The notes beneath the pieces are model-generated. The model searched no databases. It was not told where the DNA came from and saw only the letters and a program-made list of their open reading frames with translations. The position numbers and the translations under genes were made by a program. Source: Ga0077527 sp038316355 (lineage in GTDB: Bacteria > Pseudomonadota > Gammaproteobacteria > Burkholderiales > SG8-41). Taken from it: a stretch of DNA of 64,000 nucleotides. The first letter of the stretch is position 1. Each line of letters opens with the position of its first letter. Location: contig JBBQAO010000007.1 in the NCBI GenBank assembly GCA_038316355.1, positions 1-64,000 on the forward strand. Direction: 5' to 3'. Shown piece by piece: positions 17,099-25,244 of this stretch.

Positions 17099-17997
17099 GC
17101 CAGCGCCCGGTTCCCCGGCATGTTCATGAACGATTCCATCGCATGCCAGAACTTGTGGCGGTTGAGGCCCAGCGTTGCCGCATGGGCCAGCCCGGACACG
17201 AATACAAACTGCTTGTCCTTGCCCGGCAGCTTGCCGAAAAAGTTCAGCAGATCGGGTTCTGCGGCAATGCCGTCGTATTCGCCGCGAATGATGCATACCG
17301 GGCAGGTAATTTTCGCCGGATCGATCACCGGCAGATGCACGCACATGTCGAGATAGGTCCCGGTCGGCACCGAATCCCCCAGCGGCAGTTCGGCATCGGC
17401 CAGCGCGTCTGCGGCGATCATCTCAGAAGTGCCCGGCTTGTCGCGGGTAAACATGCTGTGGATGAAGGCGCGGTCCACCTTGCGCCGCGGACTGGCGCGG
17501 TATTCCTCGACTTTTTCCTTCCTTTTGGCCAGGGTCGGCGAGCCTTCGCCGGTGTAGACCAGCGCCGACACCATCAGGCGTTTGACCCGCCCCGGATTCT
17601 GCTGCGCATACAACGCGGCTCGCAGCGCGCCCGACGAACCGCCGTACATGTACACCTCCCGCGCGCCGGTTTCGCGTTCGACGATCTGCATCGCCGCGGC
17701 AAGATCACGCGCACCGGATGCGATGTCGGAATTGCTGTCGGTGCGATCCGAGCGGCCGTAACCTTCGTGATCCACGGTCCACACGTCGTAACCCAGATCG
17801 GCAAAATGGTCCATCAGTGAGTAATCGTTACGCCCCGGCACAGCAAGATCAAAACTCGAACGCCCCGACGCCGAGGAGCCGTGCACGAGGAACAATACCG
17901 GCGCGCCTTTCGCCGCATGCGCCGCGCGCTTGCGATACACATAAAGTTTTACATTGCCCTTCTGCGCCTGATATTCCGCGGCGGTAATCTGTGTCAT
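17092..17997 (-). CDS. Alpha/beta hydrolase
   Basis: The 301-residue protein has the oxyanion segment FLVHGSSASG, the nucleophile elbow GGSSG with Ser121, a likely acid in RGEYDG and a likely catalytic His in LAHAATLG. It should hydrolyse an ester, lactone or similar bond in the cytoplasm. No signal peptide is seen. The frame begins four codons earlier (MEQG), but the inner ATG has GGAGCAGG before it. The substrate is unknown. It is divergent from the CoA-transferase cluster. Confidence 0.85.
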   Translation of the reverse strand: MTQITAAEYQAQKGNVKLYVYRKRAAHAAKGAPVLFLVHGSSASGRSSFDLAVPGRNDYSLMDHFADLGYDVWTVDHEGYGRSDRTDSNSDIASGARDLAAAMQIVERETGAREVYMYGGSSGALRAALYAQQNPGRVKRLMVSALVYTGEGSPTLAKRKEKVEEYRASPRRKVDRAFIHSMFTRDKPGTSEMIAADALADAELPLGDSVPTGTYLDMCVHLPVIDPAKITCPVCIIRGEYDGIAAEPDLLNFFGKLPGKDKQFVFVSGLAHAATLGLNRHKFWHAMESFMNMPGNRALAA

Positions 17998-18143
17998 GCC
18001 CTGCTCCACTGGATGAATTGAGCCGCGATTATCGCACCGCGGCTACACACATCGCCATGCAGTCCGAATACTGGTCCTGGCGAGGAATGACCAGGGGAAA
18101 ATCAGGGTGTAAACTTTCATTATTCATCGTCCCGGAGCGCCCC

Positions 18144-18974
18144 ATGGCCGCAACCCCGTCGAAAATCATCAGCCTCGCCGCACTCGCACAGCGCATCCCT
18201 GACGGTGCCGCTCTGGGCCTCGGCGGCGTGTTCCTGCATCGCGGACCGTTCGCACTGGTGCGCGAGCTGGTGCGCCAGCAGCGGAAACATCTCGAAATCA
18301 TCAAGCCCTCACCCGGTTATGACCTCGACCTGCTGTGCCGCGCCGGCGCTGTAGCCAAAGTGCGCGCCGGCATTGTCGCAATGGAAGGCAACTTCGGCAT
18401 GGCGCGCTGGTACCGCAAGGCCATCGAGCGCAAGGAAGCCCGTCTCGAAGAACACGCCTGAATGACCCTCGTCGCGGGGCTGCGTGCAGCCTCCTACGGA
18501 ATCCCCTTCCAGCCGGTCGCCGGTGTCCACGGCAGCGAACTGGCGCGCATCAACCACTGGCAGACCCTGCGCGATCCCTACGGCTCCGGGCGGGATGTCT
18601 ATGTCATCCCCGCAGTGCAACCGGACATCGCGGTGATCCACGCCGCCGAAGTGGACGACGAAGGCAATGCCCGCATCTATGGTTCGCCGTTCTGGGACCA
18701 CCCGCTGACCCGCGCCGCAAAACGCGTGCTGGTCACCGCGGAAAAACTGGTACCTACCGACCGGTTGCGGGAACAACCGGAACTGACTCTGATACCGGGA
18801 TTCATGGTCGAAGCTGTGGCGATCACGCCGAATGGCGCATGGCCCGGCTCGATGCATCCCTATTACGACATCGATTATCCGGCGGTGGGGTACTACATGC
18901 AGGATGCCGACGGCGTGCTGGAAAAACATCTGGCGACAGCGCCGGAAATCAGCGCTGGAACACCATGCCCCTGA
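18144..18974 (+). pseudogene. Family I CoA-transferase alpha subunit interrupted by TGA
   Basis: One frame encodes a complete GctA/IpdA-like alpha subunit: IPDGAALGLGGVFLHRGP with the CoA-binding Gly-rich loop, the central LRAASYGIPFQPV, then DPYGSGRDVYVIPAVQPDIA and a domain ending HPYYDIDYPAVGYY. A single in-frame TGA at 18459-18461 cuts it after LEEHA, and an ATG follows directly (TGAATG), so the second half could be reinitiated. GGAG lies six bases before the ATG. The beta subunit at 19498 is intact. Possible causes are a nonsense mutation, a sequencing error, two-piece translation or recoding. Confidence 0.8.
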
Positions 18975-19471
18975 TCCACAGCTTTCCGCCGGTCGCCGAC
19001 GCATCGGCACGCATCCTGATCCTCGGCAGCATGCCGGGCAAAAAATCACTGGCTGAAAAACAGTACTACGCAAACCCGCAAAATGCATTCTGGAAACTGA
19101 TGGGCTATTTTTTTGGCGCCGGTCCGGAATTGCCGTACGAAGAACGCAAGCAACTACTGAAAAAATCCGGCATCGCGCTGTGGGACGTGATGGCCTCTTG
19201 CCAGCGCGAAGGCAGTCTGGATTCCGCGATCGCCCAGGATTTCACCCCAAACGATTTCCCGACTTTTTTCGCGAAACACAGCAACATCACCCGGGTATTT
19301 TTCAACGGCAAAAAAGCCGAACACAGTTTCCACAAACATGTATTGCCGATACTGACCGCGCAACCGCTGGAATATAAACGCCTGCCCTCGACCAGCCCTG
19401 CGCACGCAGCGCTGAATTATGCGCAAAAGCTGACGGCATGGCACGCCATCACAAGGTTACAAAATATTTAA
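18965..19471 (+). CDS. Uracil/hypoxanthine-DNA glycosylase (UDG superfamily, family 6-like)
   Basis: The 168-residue protein has the fold and motifs of the HDG/MUG branch: GSMPGKKSLAEKQYYANPQN near 21-40, FWKLMGYFFG, a SGIALWDVMASCQREGSLD block, and the C-terminal LPSTSPAHA. It should remove deaminated bases (hypoxanthine or uracil) from DNA. The start overlaps the end of the CoA-transferase alpha frame by ten bases, and the beta subunit begins 26 bases after its stop. A repair gene inside a CoA-transferase pair is unusual. Confidence 0.85.
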   Translation: MPLIHSFPPVADASARILILGSMPGKKSLAEKQYYANPQNAFWKLMGYFFGAGPELPYEERKQLLKKSGIALWDVMASCQREGSLDSAIAQDFTPNDFPTFFAKHSNITRVFFNGKKAEHSFHKHVLPILTAQPLEYKRLPSTSPAHAALNYAQKLTAWHAITRLQNI

Positions 19472-19495
19472 TAAAAACAATGGCTTATATATAAC
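19466..19495 (+). repeat. AT-rich stop-codon motif, copy 3
   Basis: The TAA of the glycosylase gene is followed at once by TAAAAACAATGGCTTATATA, matching the motif at 5898, 15428 and 29567 in sequence and in position relative to the stop. Confidence 0.55.
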
Positions 19496-19497
19496 CC

Positions 19498-20226
19498 ATG
19501 AACTGGTCGCCATTCTCCTTCATCGTCGTTAACCTCGCCCGCCAGATCCGCGCCGGTGAAATCACCTTCAGCGGCGTCAACTCGACGCTGCCGATGCTCG
19601 CCTGCCTGCTCGCCAAACGCGCCTACGATTTTCCCTTCACCTACATCAACGTCGCCGGCGGTGTCGAGCCACAACCGGTCAGCGTGCCGCAATCGAGCAG
19701 CGATCCGGCCATCGTGCACGGCTCGCCGGCAATTTTCGCCAACCAGGATTTCTACGATCTGTGTGCGCGCGGTGGCCTTGATCTGGTCTATCTCGGCTGC
19801 GCGCAGATCGACGCCGAAGGCCGCACCAACGTGTCAGCCATCGGCTCCTGGGAAAACCCGAAAGTGCGCCTGCCCGGCGGCGGCGGCGCAGCAGTGATGC
19901 TGCCGACGGCAAAACGCGTCGTCACCTGGCGCACTGACCACACAACGCGCGCTCTGGTCGACAAACTCGATTTCGTCACCGCCTCCGGCAACATGACCGC
20001 GCTGGTAACGCCGCTGGCGGTGTTCACACGCGAGCCACGGGCAGGTTCGCGCTTCGCCCTCGCCGCCTACCATCCGAAAACCACCATCGCCCACATCACT
20101 GCGCATACCGGTTTTCAGTTTGATGCCACACAGGCACAGACCGCGGCGCCGATGACAAAACGCGAAAACGCTGTCTTGAATGCACTGGATGCCGGGGGGC
20201 AATTCTCTGCCGCGGTCAATCACTGA
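19498..20226 (+). CDS. Family I CoA-transferase beta subunit
   Basis: The 242-residue protein resembles glutaconate/IpdB-type beta subunits. It has ARQIRAGEITFSGVNSTLPM at the N-terminus, YINVAGGVEPQP, then CAQIDAEGRTNVSAIGS, and RLPGGGGAAVMLPTAKRVV before WRTDHTTR. With the alpha subunit it would move CoA between carboxylates. It appears complete, although its alpha partner is interrupted. There is no clear ribosome-binding site; the AT-rich motif occupies the leader. Confidence 0.85.
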   Translation: MNWSPFSFIVVNLARQIRAGEITFSGVNSTLPMLACLLAKRAYDFPFTYINVAGGVEPQPVSVPQSSSDPAIVHGSPAIFANQDFYDLCARGGLDLVYLGCAQIDAEGRTNVSAIGSWENPKVRLPGGGGAAVMLPTAKRVVTWRTDHTTRALVDKLDFVTASGNMTALVTPLAVFTREPRAGSRFALAAYHPKTTIAHITAHTGFQFDATQAQTAAPMTKRENAVLNALDAGGQFSAAVNH

Positions 20227-20337
20227 CGGTGCCGTGCTAGCATAAGGTCCATGTTTTAACCTCATGCCGCGCCATGAAACACCTCGCGCGCCACTGCCAC
20301 AGCACACGCTCATCCGAACCCCTCATCTGAACTCCAT

Positions 20338-21480
20338 ATGCTTCCCTTGCAAGGCATCCGCGTCGTCGAATTCTGCCAGGTCCTCGCCGGCCCCTTTGCC
20401 GGCTGTCTGCTCGCCGACATGGGCGCCGACGTGATCAAGGTCGAGTCCCCCGATGGCGATCTGATGCGGCAGTGGCCGCCGATCCTCGATGGCTACAGCC
20501 AGTACTTCGCATCGGTCAACCGCAACAAGCGTTCAGTGGTGCTGGATCTGAAAACAGAAACTGATCGTGCTGCCGCACGCAAGCTGGCATTGAGCGCCGA
20601 CATCCTGCTCGAGAATTTCCGTCCCGGCGTGATGGCGAAATTCGGTCTTGATTACGCCGCGCTGGCGAAGGATCACCCTGCGCTGGTGTATTGCTCGGTA
20701 TCCGCTTTCGGCCAGACGGGACCGCGTGCCACCGAAGGCGGTTTCGACATGACGGTGCAGGCGATGAGCGGCGTGATGAGCGTTACCGGCGAACGCGATG
20801 GCCGCCCGGCAAAATGCGGCATCCCGATCGCCGATTTTTCCGCCGGCCTCTACGCTGCATTCAGCGCCGCGGCAGCGCTGCACAAGGCGCGCAGCACCGG
20901 CCACGGCGATTACGTCGACGTGTCAATGCTCGGCAGCATGCTCAGCATCGCCAACCTGCAGACCAGCGAACTGTTCGGCACCGGCCGTGATCCGGTGCGC
21001 CTGGGTTCGGCACATCCAATGAACGCGCCCTACGCTGCATTCTGCTGTCGCGACGGTTATTTCGCGCTGGCTGCCGGCACCAACAAACTGTGGGAAGCCG
21101 CCTGCGAAGTCATCAGTCGCAGCGATCTGCCCGAGGATCCGCGATTCACCACACCGGCGCTGCGCGCGCAGCACCAGGATGCGCTGCGCGAAGTACTGGA
21201 AGCTGAATTCGTCAACCATGATGCAAACGACCTGTTGAGCCGCATGAACGCGCGCGGCGTGCCCTGCGCGCCGCTGTACAATTATTCCCAGGTGCTGGCC
21301 GACCCGCAGGTCAAACACATGGAATGGGTGCAGAACCTGACCCTGCCCAACGGTGTTGCCAGCAAAACCGTGATTTCACCGCAACGTGTTTCCGGCCAGC
21401 GACTGGATGTGCGACGTGGCCCGCCGGCACTGGGTGCCCACACTGCGGAAATTCTTGCCGAACTGGAGAAAGCCCAATGA
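20338..21480 (+). CDS. Family III CoA-transferase (CaiB/BaiF)
   Basis: The 380-residue protein has the family III interlocked-dimer signature. The N-terminus is GIRVVEFCQVLAGPFAGCLLADMGADVIKVE. LLENFRPGVMAKFGLDY follows, then GGFDMTVQAMSG with Asp137 as likely catalytic aspartate, and DVSMLGSM. It transfers CoA from a thioester to a carboxylic acid in the cytoplasm. It overlaps the downstream cupin gene by four bases (ATGA), so the two are translationally coupled. Relatives act on oxalate, carnitine, benzylsuccinate or 3-sulfinopropionate. Confidence 0.92.
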   Translation: MLPLQGIRVVEFCQVLAGPFAGCLLADMGADVIKVESPDGDLMRQWPPILDGYSQYFASVNRNKRSVVLDLKTETDRAAARKLALSADILLENFRPGVMAKFGLDYAALAKDHPALVYCSVSAFGQTGPRATEGGFDMTVQAMSGVMSVTGERDGRPAKCGIPIADFSAGLYAAFSAAAALHKARSTGHGDYVDVSMLGSMLSIANLQTSELFGTGRDPVRLGSAHPMNAPYAAFCCRDGYFALAAGTNKLWEAACEVISRSDLPEDPRFTTPALRAQHQDALREVLEAEFVNHDANDLLSRMNARGVPCAPLYNYSQVLADPQVKHMEWVQNLTLPNGVASKTVISPQRVSGQRLDVRRGPPALGAHTAEILAELEKAQ

Positions 21481-22091
21481 AAAACACCGCACGCTTCCGT
21501 CATTTCGTTGCCGAATTCACGCGTCTCGCCGGGAAAAACGGCAAGGACGAAAAAATCATGCTCGACACCGGCGGCAAACTGCTGGGTGAACTGATCAAAC
21601 ATGATGACTGGCTGCCGGACGAATACGCGCAGCCGCACCCGCAGTTTTATCAGCAATACCTGCTCTACTGCGATCCACTGGAGCGGTTCTCCGTCGTCAG
21701 CTTCGTCTGGGGGCCGGGACAAAAAACACCGGTGCACGACCACATGGTCTGGGGCATGGTCGGCATGATGCGGGGTGCCGAGTCCTGCCGCCGCTTTGAA
21801 CACGGCGTTGCCGGCAAAGCGATGACCGTCAGTGAAACAGCCCGCCTTCTGCCCGGCGAAGTCGACAAGGTCTCGCCAACCGTCGGCGACATACACGAAG
21901 TGGCCAACGCCTTTGACGACCGCGTATCGATCAGCATCCATGTTTACGGTGCCAACATCGGCGCGGTCAAACGCCATGTCTTCGATGCCGCCACCGGCGT
22001 CGATAAACCTTTTGTGTCCGGCTACTCCAGTGCGCAGATGCCGAATTTCTGGGATCGCTCCGCCGAAGTGCGCGCAAGCATGCAAACCTGA
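21477..22091 (+). CDS. Thiol-dioxygenase-like cupin (cysteine dioxygenase family)
   Basis: The 204-residue cupin has the three-histidine iron site of thiol dioxygenases: H87-D-H89 in TPVHDHMVWGMVG, and His140 in GDIHEVAN. The usual cupin glutamate is absent, as in that family. Known members oxidise cysteine or 3-mercaptopropionate to the sulfinate. ATG overlaps the stop of the CoA-transferase. A second member is at 50109. The link to a sulfur substrate is inference from the family. Confidence 0.8.
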   Translation: MKNTARFRHFVAEFTRLAGKNGKDEKIMLDTGGKLLGELIKHDDWLPDEYAQPHPQFYQQYLLYCDPLERFSVVSFVWGPGQKTPVHDHMVWGMVGMMRGAESCRRFEHGVAGKAMTVSETARLLPGEVDKVSPTVGDIHEVANAFDDRVSISIHVYGANIGAVKRHVFDAATGVDKPFVSGYSSAQMPNFWDRSAEVRASMQT

Positions 22092-22100
22092 AGAACCATT

Positions 22101-22306
22101 CAGCCACAGGGGACACAGGGGACATAGGGGGCATAGGGGGCATAGGGGGCATAGGGGGCATAGGGGACACAGCGGACACAGCGGACACAGAGATCAAAGA
22201 GGAAACAGCAAGGCCGAATATTTGGTGGGGGTCATGGTGTGGGAAATGTGATTGCTTTTGCTCAGGCATGGTTTTCTCTGTGAACTCTGTGTCCTCTGCG
22301 GCTAAA
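22101..22306. repeat. Dispersed repeat, AGCCACAGAGGACACAG family, copy 1, with minisatellite
   Basis: The left end is CAGCCACAGGGGACACAGG and the right end CTCTGTGTCCTCTGCGGCTA, the inverse. Between 22103 and 22190 a roughly ten-base unit (GGGGGCATAG, with GGGGACACAG variants) is repeated about eight times. A second, shorter copy is at 51780-51869. The G-runs could form quadruplexes in the plus strand. Confidence 0.8.
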
Positions 22307-22323
22307 GTTTTGGGGGATAAGAC

Positions 22324-23049
22324 ATGAGCGACGAACTGCTGCGCAAACACGAGAATCACGTCACGCGGCTGACATTGAACCGGCCGCAAAAGGCCAACGC
22401 GCTGTCTGCGCCGCTGGTCGAAGCACTGATCGATGCCGTCGAATACGCCGCCACTGACGGCACAAGACTTCTGATCATCGACGGCGCCGGTCCGCATTTC
22501 TGCGCCGGCTTTGATTTCACCGACGCACAGGCACAGAGCGAAGGGGACCTCGCGCTGCGTTTCATCCGCATCGAAAACCTGTTGCAGGTGCTGTATCACG
22601 CGCCCTGCGCCACGCTGGTACTGGCCCACGGCCGGGTTTTCGGCGCCGGCGCCGACATCGTCGCCAGTTGCGGCATCCGCATCGCCGCTGCCGGCACCAC
22701 CTTCCGCATGCCCGGCCTGCGTTTCGGTGTGGTGCTCGGCACCCGTCGGTTGATGCATCGCATCGGCACCGACAAGGCGCGTGACATCCTGTCGACCTCG
22801 CGCAGCTTCGATGCCGCGGAAGCGCTGGCCACAGGATTTCTCACCGGCATCGCCGCAGCGGAAGAATGGCCGGCACTGGTCACCAGCGCACAACAGGCCG
22901 CCGAAACACTGACCCCTGCCGCAGCTGCGGCCCTGCACCGCCGCACCGTGATCGACAGCCGCGCCGAAGACATGGCCGAACTGGCGCGCTCGGTGAGCAC
23001 GCCGGGACTGCAGGAACGCATCCGCAGATACCGCGAAACCAGTAAATAG
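22324..23049 (+). CDS. Enoyl-CoA hydratase/isomerase family protein
   Basis: The 241-residue crotonase-fold protein has LTLNRPQKANALSAPLVEAL, the first oxyanion segment DGAGPHFCAGFD near 53-64, and the second GRVFGAGADIVASCGIRIA. A catalytic Glu in the usual RFGVVLG region is not evident, so hydratase activity is uncertain; isomerase or hydrolase roles are possible. It lies in the acyl-CoA cluster after the cupin and 49 bases before the MDR gene. Confidence 0.88.
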   Translation: MSDELLRKHENHVTRLTLNRPQKANALSAPLVEALIDAVEYAATDGTRLLIIDGAGPHFCAGFDFTDAQAQSEGDLALRFIRIENLLQVLYHAPCATLVLAHGRVFGAGADIVASCGIRIAAAGTTFRMPGLRFGVVLGTRRLMHRIGTDKARDILSTSRSFDAAEALATGFLTGIAAAEEWPALVTSAQQAAETLTPAAAAALHRRTVIDSRAEDMAELARSVSTPGLQERIRRYRETSK

Positions 23050-23098
23050 TCAGCCTCTAAACCAGCCTGTAAAGCAGTCCATGAAACCGAGGAACATC

Positions 23099-24094
23099 AT
23101 GACCAATACCCTGCCCGCCACCATGCGCGCCACAGAAATTTCCGCTCCCGGCGGCCCCGAAGTGCTGAAACCGGTTGAACGTCCGCTGCCGGTGCCCAAT
23201 GCCCATGAAGTGCTGATCAAGGTCGTCGCCGCCGGCATCAACGGCCCCGATATCATGCAGCGCAAAGGTCTGTACCCGGCACCCAAGGGCGCATCGGATC
23301 TGCCGGGCCTCGAAGTCTCCGGTGAAATCGTCGCCAAGGGCGCAAACGTGCAACGCTGGGCGATCGGCGACAAGGTGGTCGCACTGACCAATGGCGGCGG
23401 TTACGCCGAATATGTCGCCGTCGATGCCGATCACTGCCTGACCGTACCCCAGGGCATCAGCATGGTCGATGCCGCCGGCCTGCCGGAAACTTTTTTCACA
23501 GTGTGGAGCAACGTCTTCATCGGTGCCGGATTAAAAGCCGGTGAAACCTTCCTCGTGCACGGCGGGGCTGGCGGCATTGGCACCACCTGCATCCAGCTCG
23601 GCAAGGCCTTCGGCGCCAAAGTCATCGCCACCGACAGCCCGGAAGCCCGCTGCAGGGTTTGCAAGGACCTTGGCGCTGACCGGGTGATTGATTACCGCGC
23701 GGAAGATTTTGTTGATGTGGTGCGTGCCGAAGGGGGTGCCAACGTGATCCTCGACATTGTCGGCGGCCCGAACATCGAAAAAAACCTCAAGGCCGCCAGC
23801 CCCGATGCGCGCATCATCCAGCTCGCCTTCAGCGCCGGCTCAAAAGTGGAAATCAACCTGATGCCGGTGATGCTGAAACGTCTGAGCTACACCGGCTCCA
23901 CGCTGCGCACCCGCCCCGATGCCTTCAAGGCGCGCATCGCACGCGAACTCGAAGTGCAGGTGTGGCCGCATATTGCCAGCGGAAAAATCAGGGTGGTCAC
24001 GCACAGCACGCTGGCACTGGCCGATGCAGCAAAGGCGCATGCGCTGATGGAATCCAGCCAGCACACGGGGAAAATACTGCTGCAAGTGGCCTGA
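23099..24094 (+). CDS. MDR-family NAD(P)H:quinone/enoyl oxidoreductase
   Basis: The 331-residue medium-chain dehydrogenase/reductase lacks the structural zinc cysteines. It has AAGINGPDIMQRKGLYP, GLEVSGEIVAKG, and the nucleotide-binding VHGGAGGIGTTCIQLGKA near residue 145. Relatives reduce quinones or alpha,beta-unsaturated ketones or acyl-CoAs with NADPH. An earlier ATG adds six residues, but GAGGA lies seven bases before ATG 23099. It ends the plus-strand cluster. Confidence 0.88.
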   Translation: MTNTLPATMRATEISAPGGPEVLKPVERPLPVPNAHEVLIKVVAAGINGPDIMQRKGLYPAPKGASDLPGLEVSGEIVAKGANVQRWAIGDKVVALTNGGGYAEYVAVDADHCLTVPQGISMVDAAGLPETFFTVWSNVFIGAGLKAGETFLVHGGAGGIGTTCIQLGKAFGAKVIATDSPEARCRVCKDLGADRVIDYRAEDFVDVVRAEGGANVILDIVGGPNIEKNLKAASPDARIIQLAFSAGSKVEINLMPVMLKRLSYTGSTLRTRPDAFKARIARELEVQVWPHIASGKIRVVTHSTLALADAAKAHALMESSQHTGKILLQVA

Positions 24095-24138
24095 GCCAGG
24101 ATCACGGCAGCCGGCGGCAGTGCCGCAGACTGCCGGAT

Positions 24139-25092
24139 TTATGCCGCTTCCTGGAAACCGCTGTCCGGCAGCTTGCGGCGCAGCAGGGAAACGTCCTGCA
24201 TTTCGGCAATCGTGCGCGCGTAATTGATGTTCCGGCGCGCCACAGCGTAGTACAGGTTCTCGCCTTTGAAGTGGCTGTCGGCGTAACGGTAGACGCCACC
24301 CAGATCCTGCTCCAGCCGCTTGTGCGCGCCGGCAAAAAAACCGGGGGTCTTGAAAATCAGATCGGCCGGCGAAGAGAAAATCACTTTTTCCTGGCCCTGA
24401 TCATCGATCTGGCGGGCGATGCCGCCAAGCACGAATTCCGGATACAGGCGATCGTGGCATTTCTCCAGATAGTAACGATCTGCCATCTGCGCGAGAATGT
24501 CGGCGCTGCCGAGCAGGTTGCCGACCATGCGGTACTGCGGTTCGATCTGGATGGCGTTCACCGGCACCTCGTAGCCGGTGAAATGCACGATGCGCGCAGC
24601 TGGATCAGCCAGTTCTTCCAGCCCGACCTCCGGCAGGTACCAGGACATGAATTCCGCGCCGCGGCCGACATGGGTGCGGGTGTACTCCGCGCCGTGCTTC
24701 TTTTCATGGTCGTCGAGCCGGCGCAGATAACCGATATCGTGGAACAACGCGCTGACGACACCCAGTTGGAACAGACGCTCATGCATGATCCTGGTGCCGG
24801 TCGCCTGCACGCAGCCGTCCATCAACCGTGTCATGGCCAGCGTCACCTCAAGGATGTGCTGGACGTCGTGATAATCGGTTTCGCAGGGATGGTAGCCGGG
24901 AAATTCACCGCGGTACAGGCGGCCAATATCGGCAAACACCCGCAGCAGGCTTGAAGGAAATTCACGCCGGTAAAGCCGCTCGTAGATTTGCGCGACTTCG
25001 AAGGAAACGGACACCGGATCCATGGTGTCGACCTGGTTCGTGACATCAAGTGTCGAACGATGGCTAAGCACGGATTCCGCTTCCATATGCAT
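24139..25092 (-). CDS. HD-domain phosphohydrolase
   Basis: The protein has about 317 residues. His75 and His79 (YHDVQH) and the H118-D119 pair (SALFHDIG) form the metal site of an HD superfamily hydrolase, such as a cyclic nucleotide or nucleotide phosphatase. Further His residues (DDHEKKHGAEYTRTHVGRGAEF) support a phosphodiesterase-like pocket. The start is uncertain among three ATG codons at 25137, 25092 and 25086; 25092 was chosen. It is divergent from the large coiled-coil/AsmA gene with a 150-base shared regulatory region. Confidence 0.8.
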   Translation of the reverse strand: MHMEAESVLSHRSTLDVTNQVDTMDPVSVSFEVAQIYERLYRREFPSSLLRVFADIGRLYRGEFPGYHPCETDYHDVQHILEVTLAMTRLMDGCVQATGTRIMHERLFQLGVVSALFHDIGYLRRLDDHEKKHGAEYTRTHVGRGAEFMSWYLPEVGLEELADPAARIVHFTGYEVPVNAIQIEPQYRMVGNLLGSADILAQMADRYYLEKCHDRLYPEFVLGGIARQIDDQGQEKVIFSSPADLIFKTPGFFAGAHKRLEQDLGGVYRYADSHFKGENLYYAVARRNINYARTIAEMQDVSLLRRKLPDSGFQEAA

Positions 25093-25096
25093 CACT

Positions 25097-25125
25097 TTGT
25101 TGTATCCGGATATAGTAACTATAAT
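25097..25125 (+). promoter_or_regulatory. Sigma-70-type promoter for the AsmA-fusion gene
   Basis: TTGTTG (25097-25102) and a perfect TATAAT (25120-25125) are separated by 17 bases. Transcription would start near 25132 and give a leader of about 110 bases before the ATG at 25245. Confidence 0.65.
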
Positions 25126-25244
25126 GATTGCGCACATGCAATGCTGGCACTCTCGGCCGCATCGCAGGGGGTCGGCGGGGAGCGCAGAGTCGGGTCGCCG
25201 GCCGGTCCGTCGGAAAACTGTCCAATAATCACGGTGTTAATGCC

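Noticed and set aside
22103..22190. CRISPR-like array
   Set aside because: The units are about ten bases and contiguous, without spacers, so this is a minisatellite.
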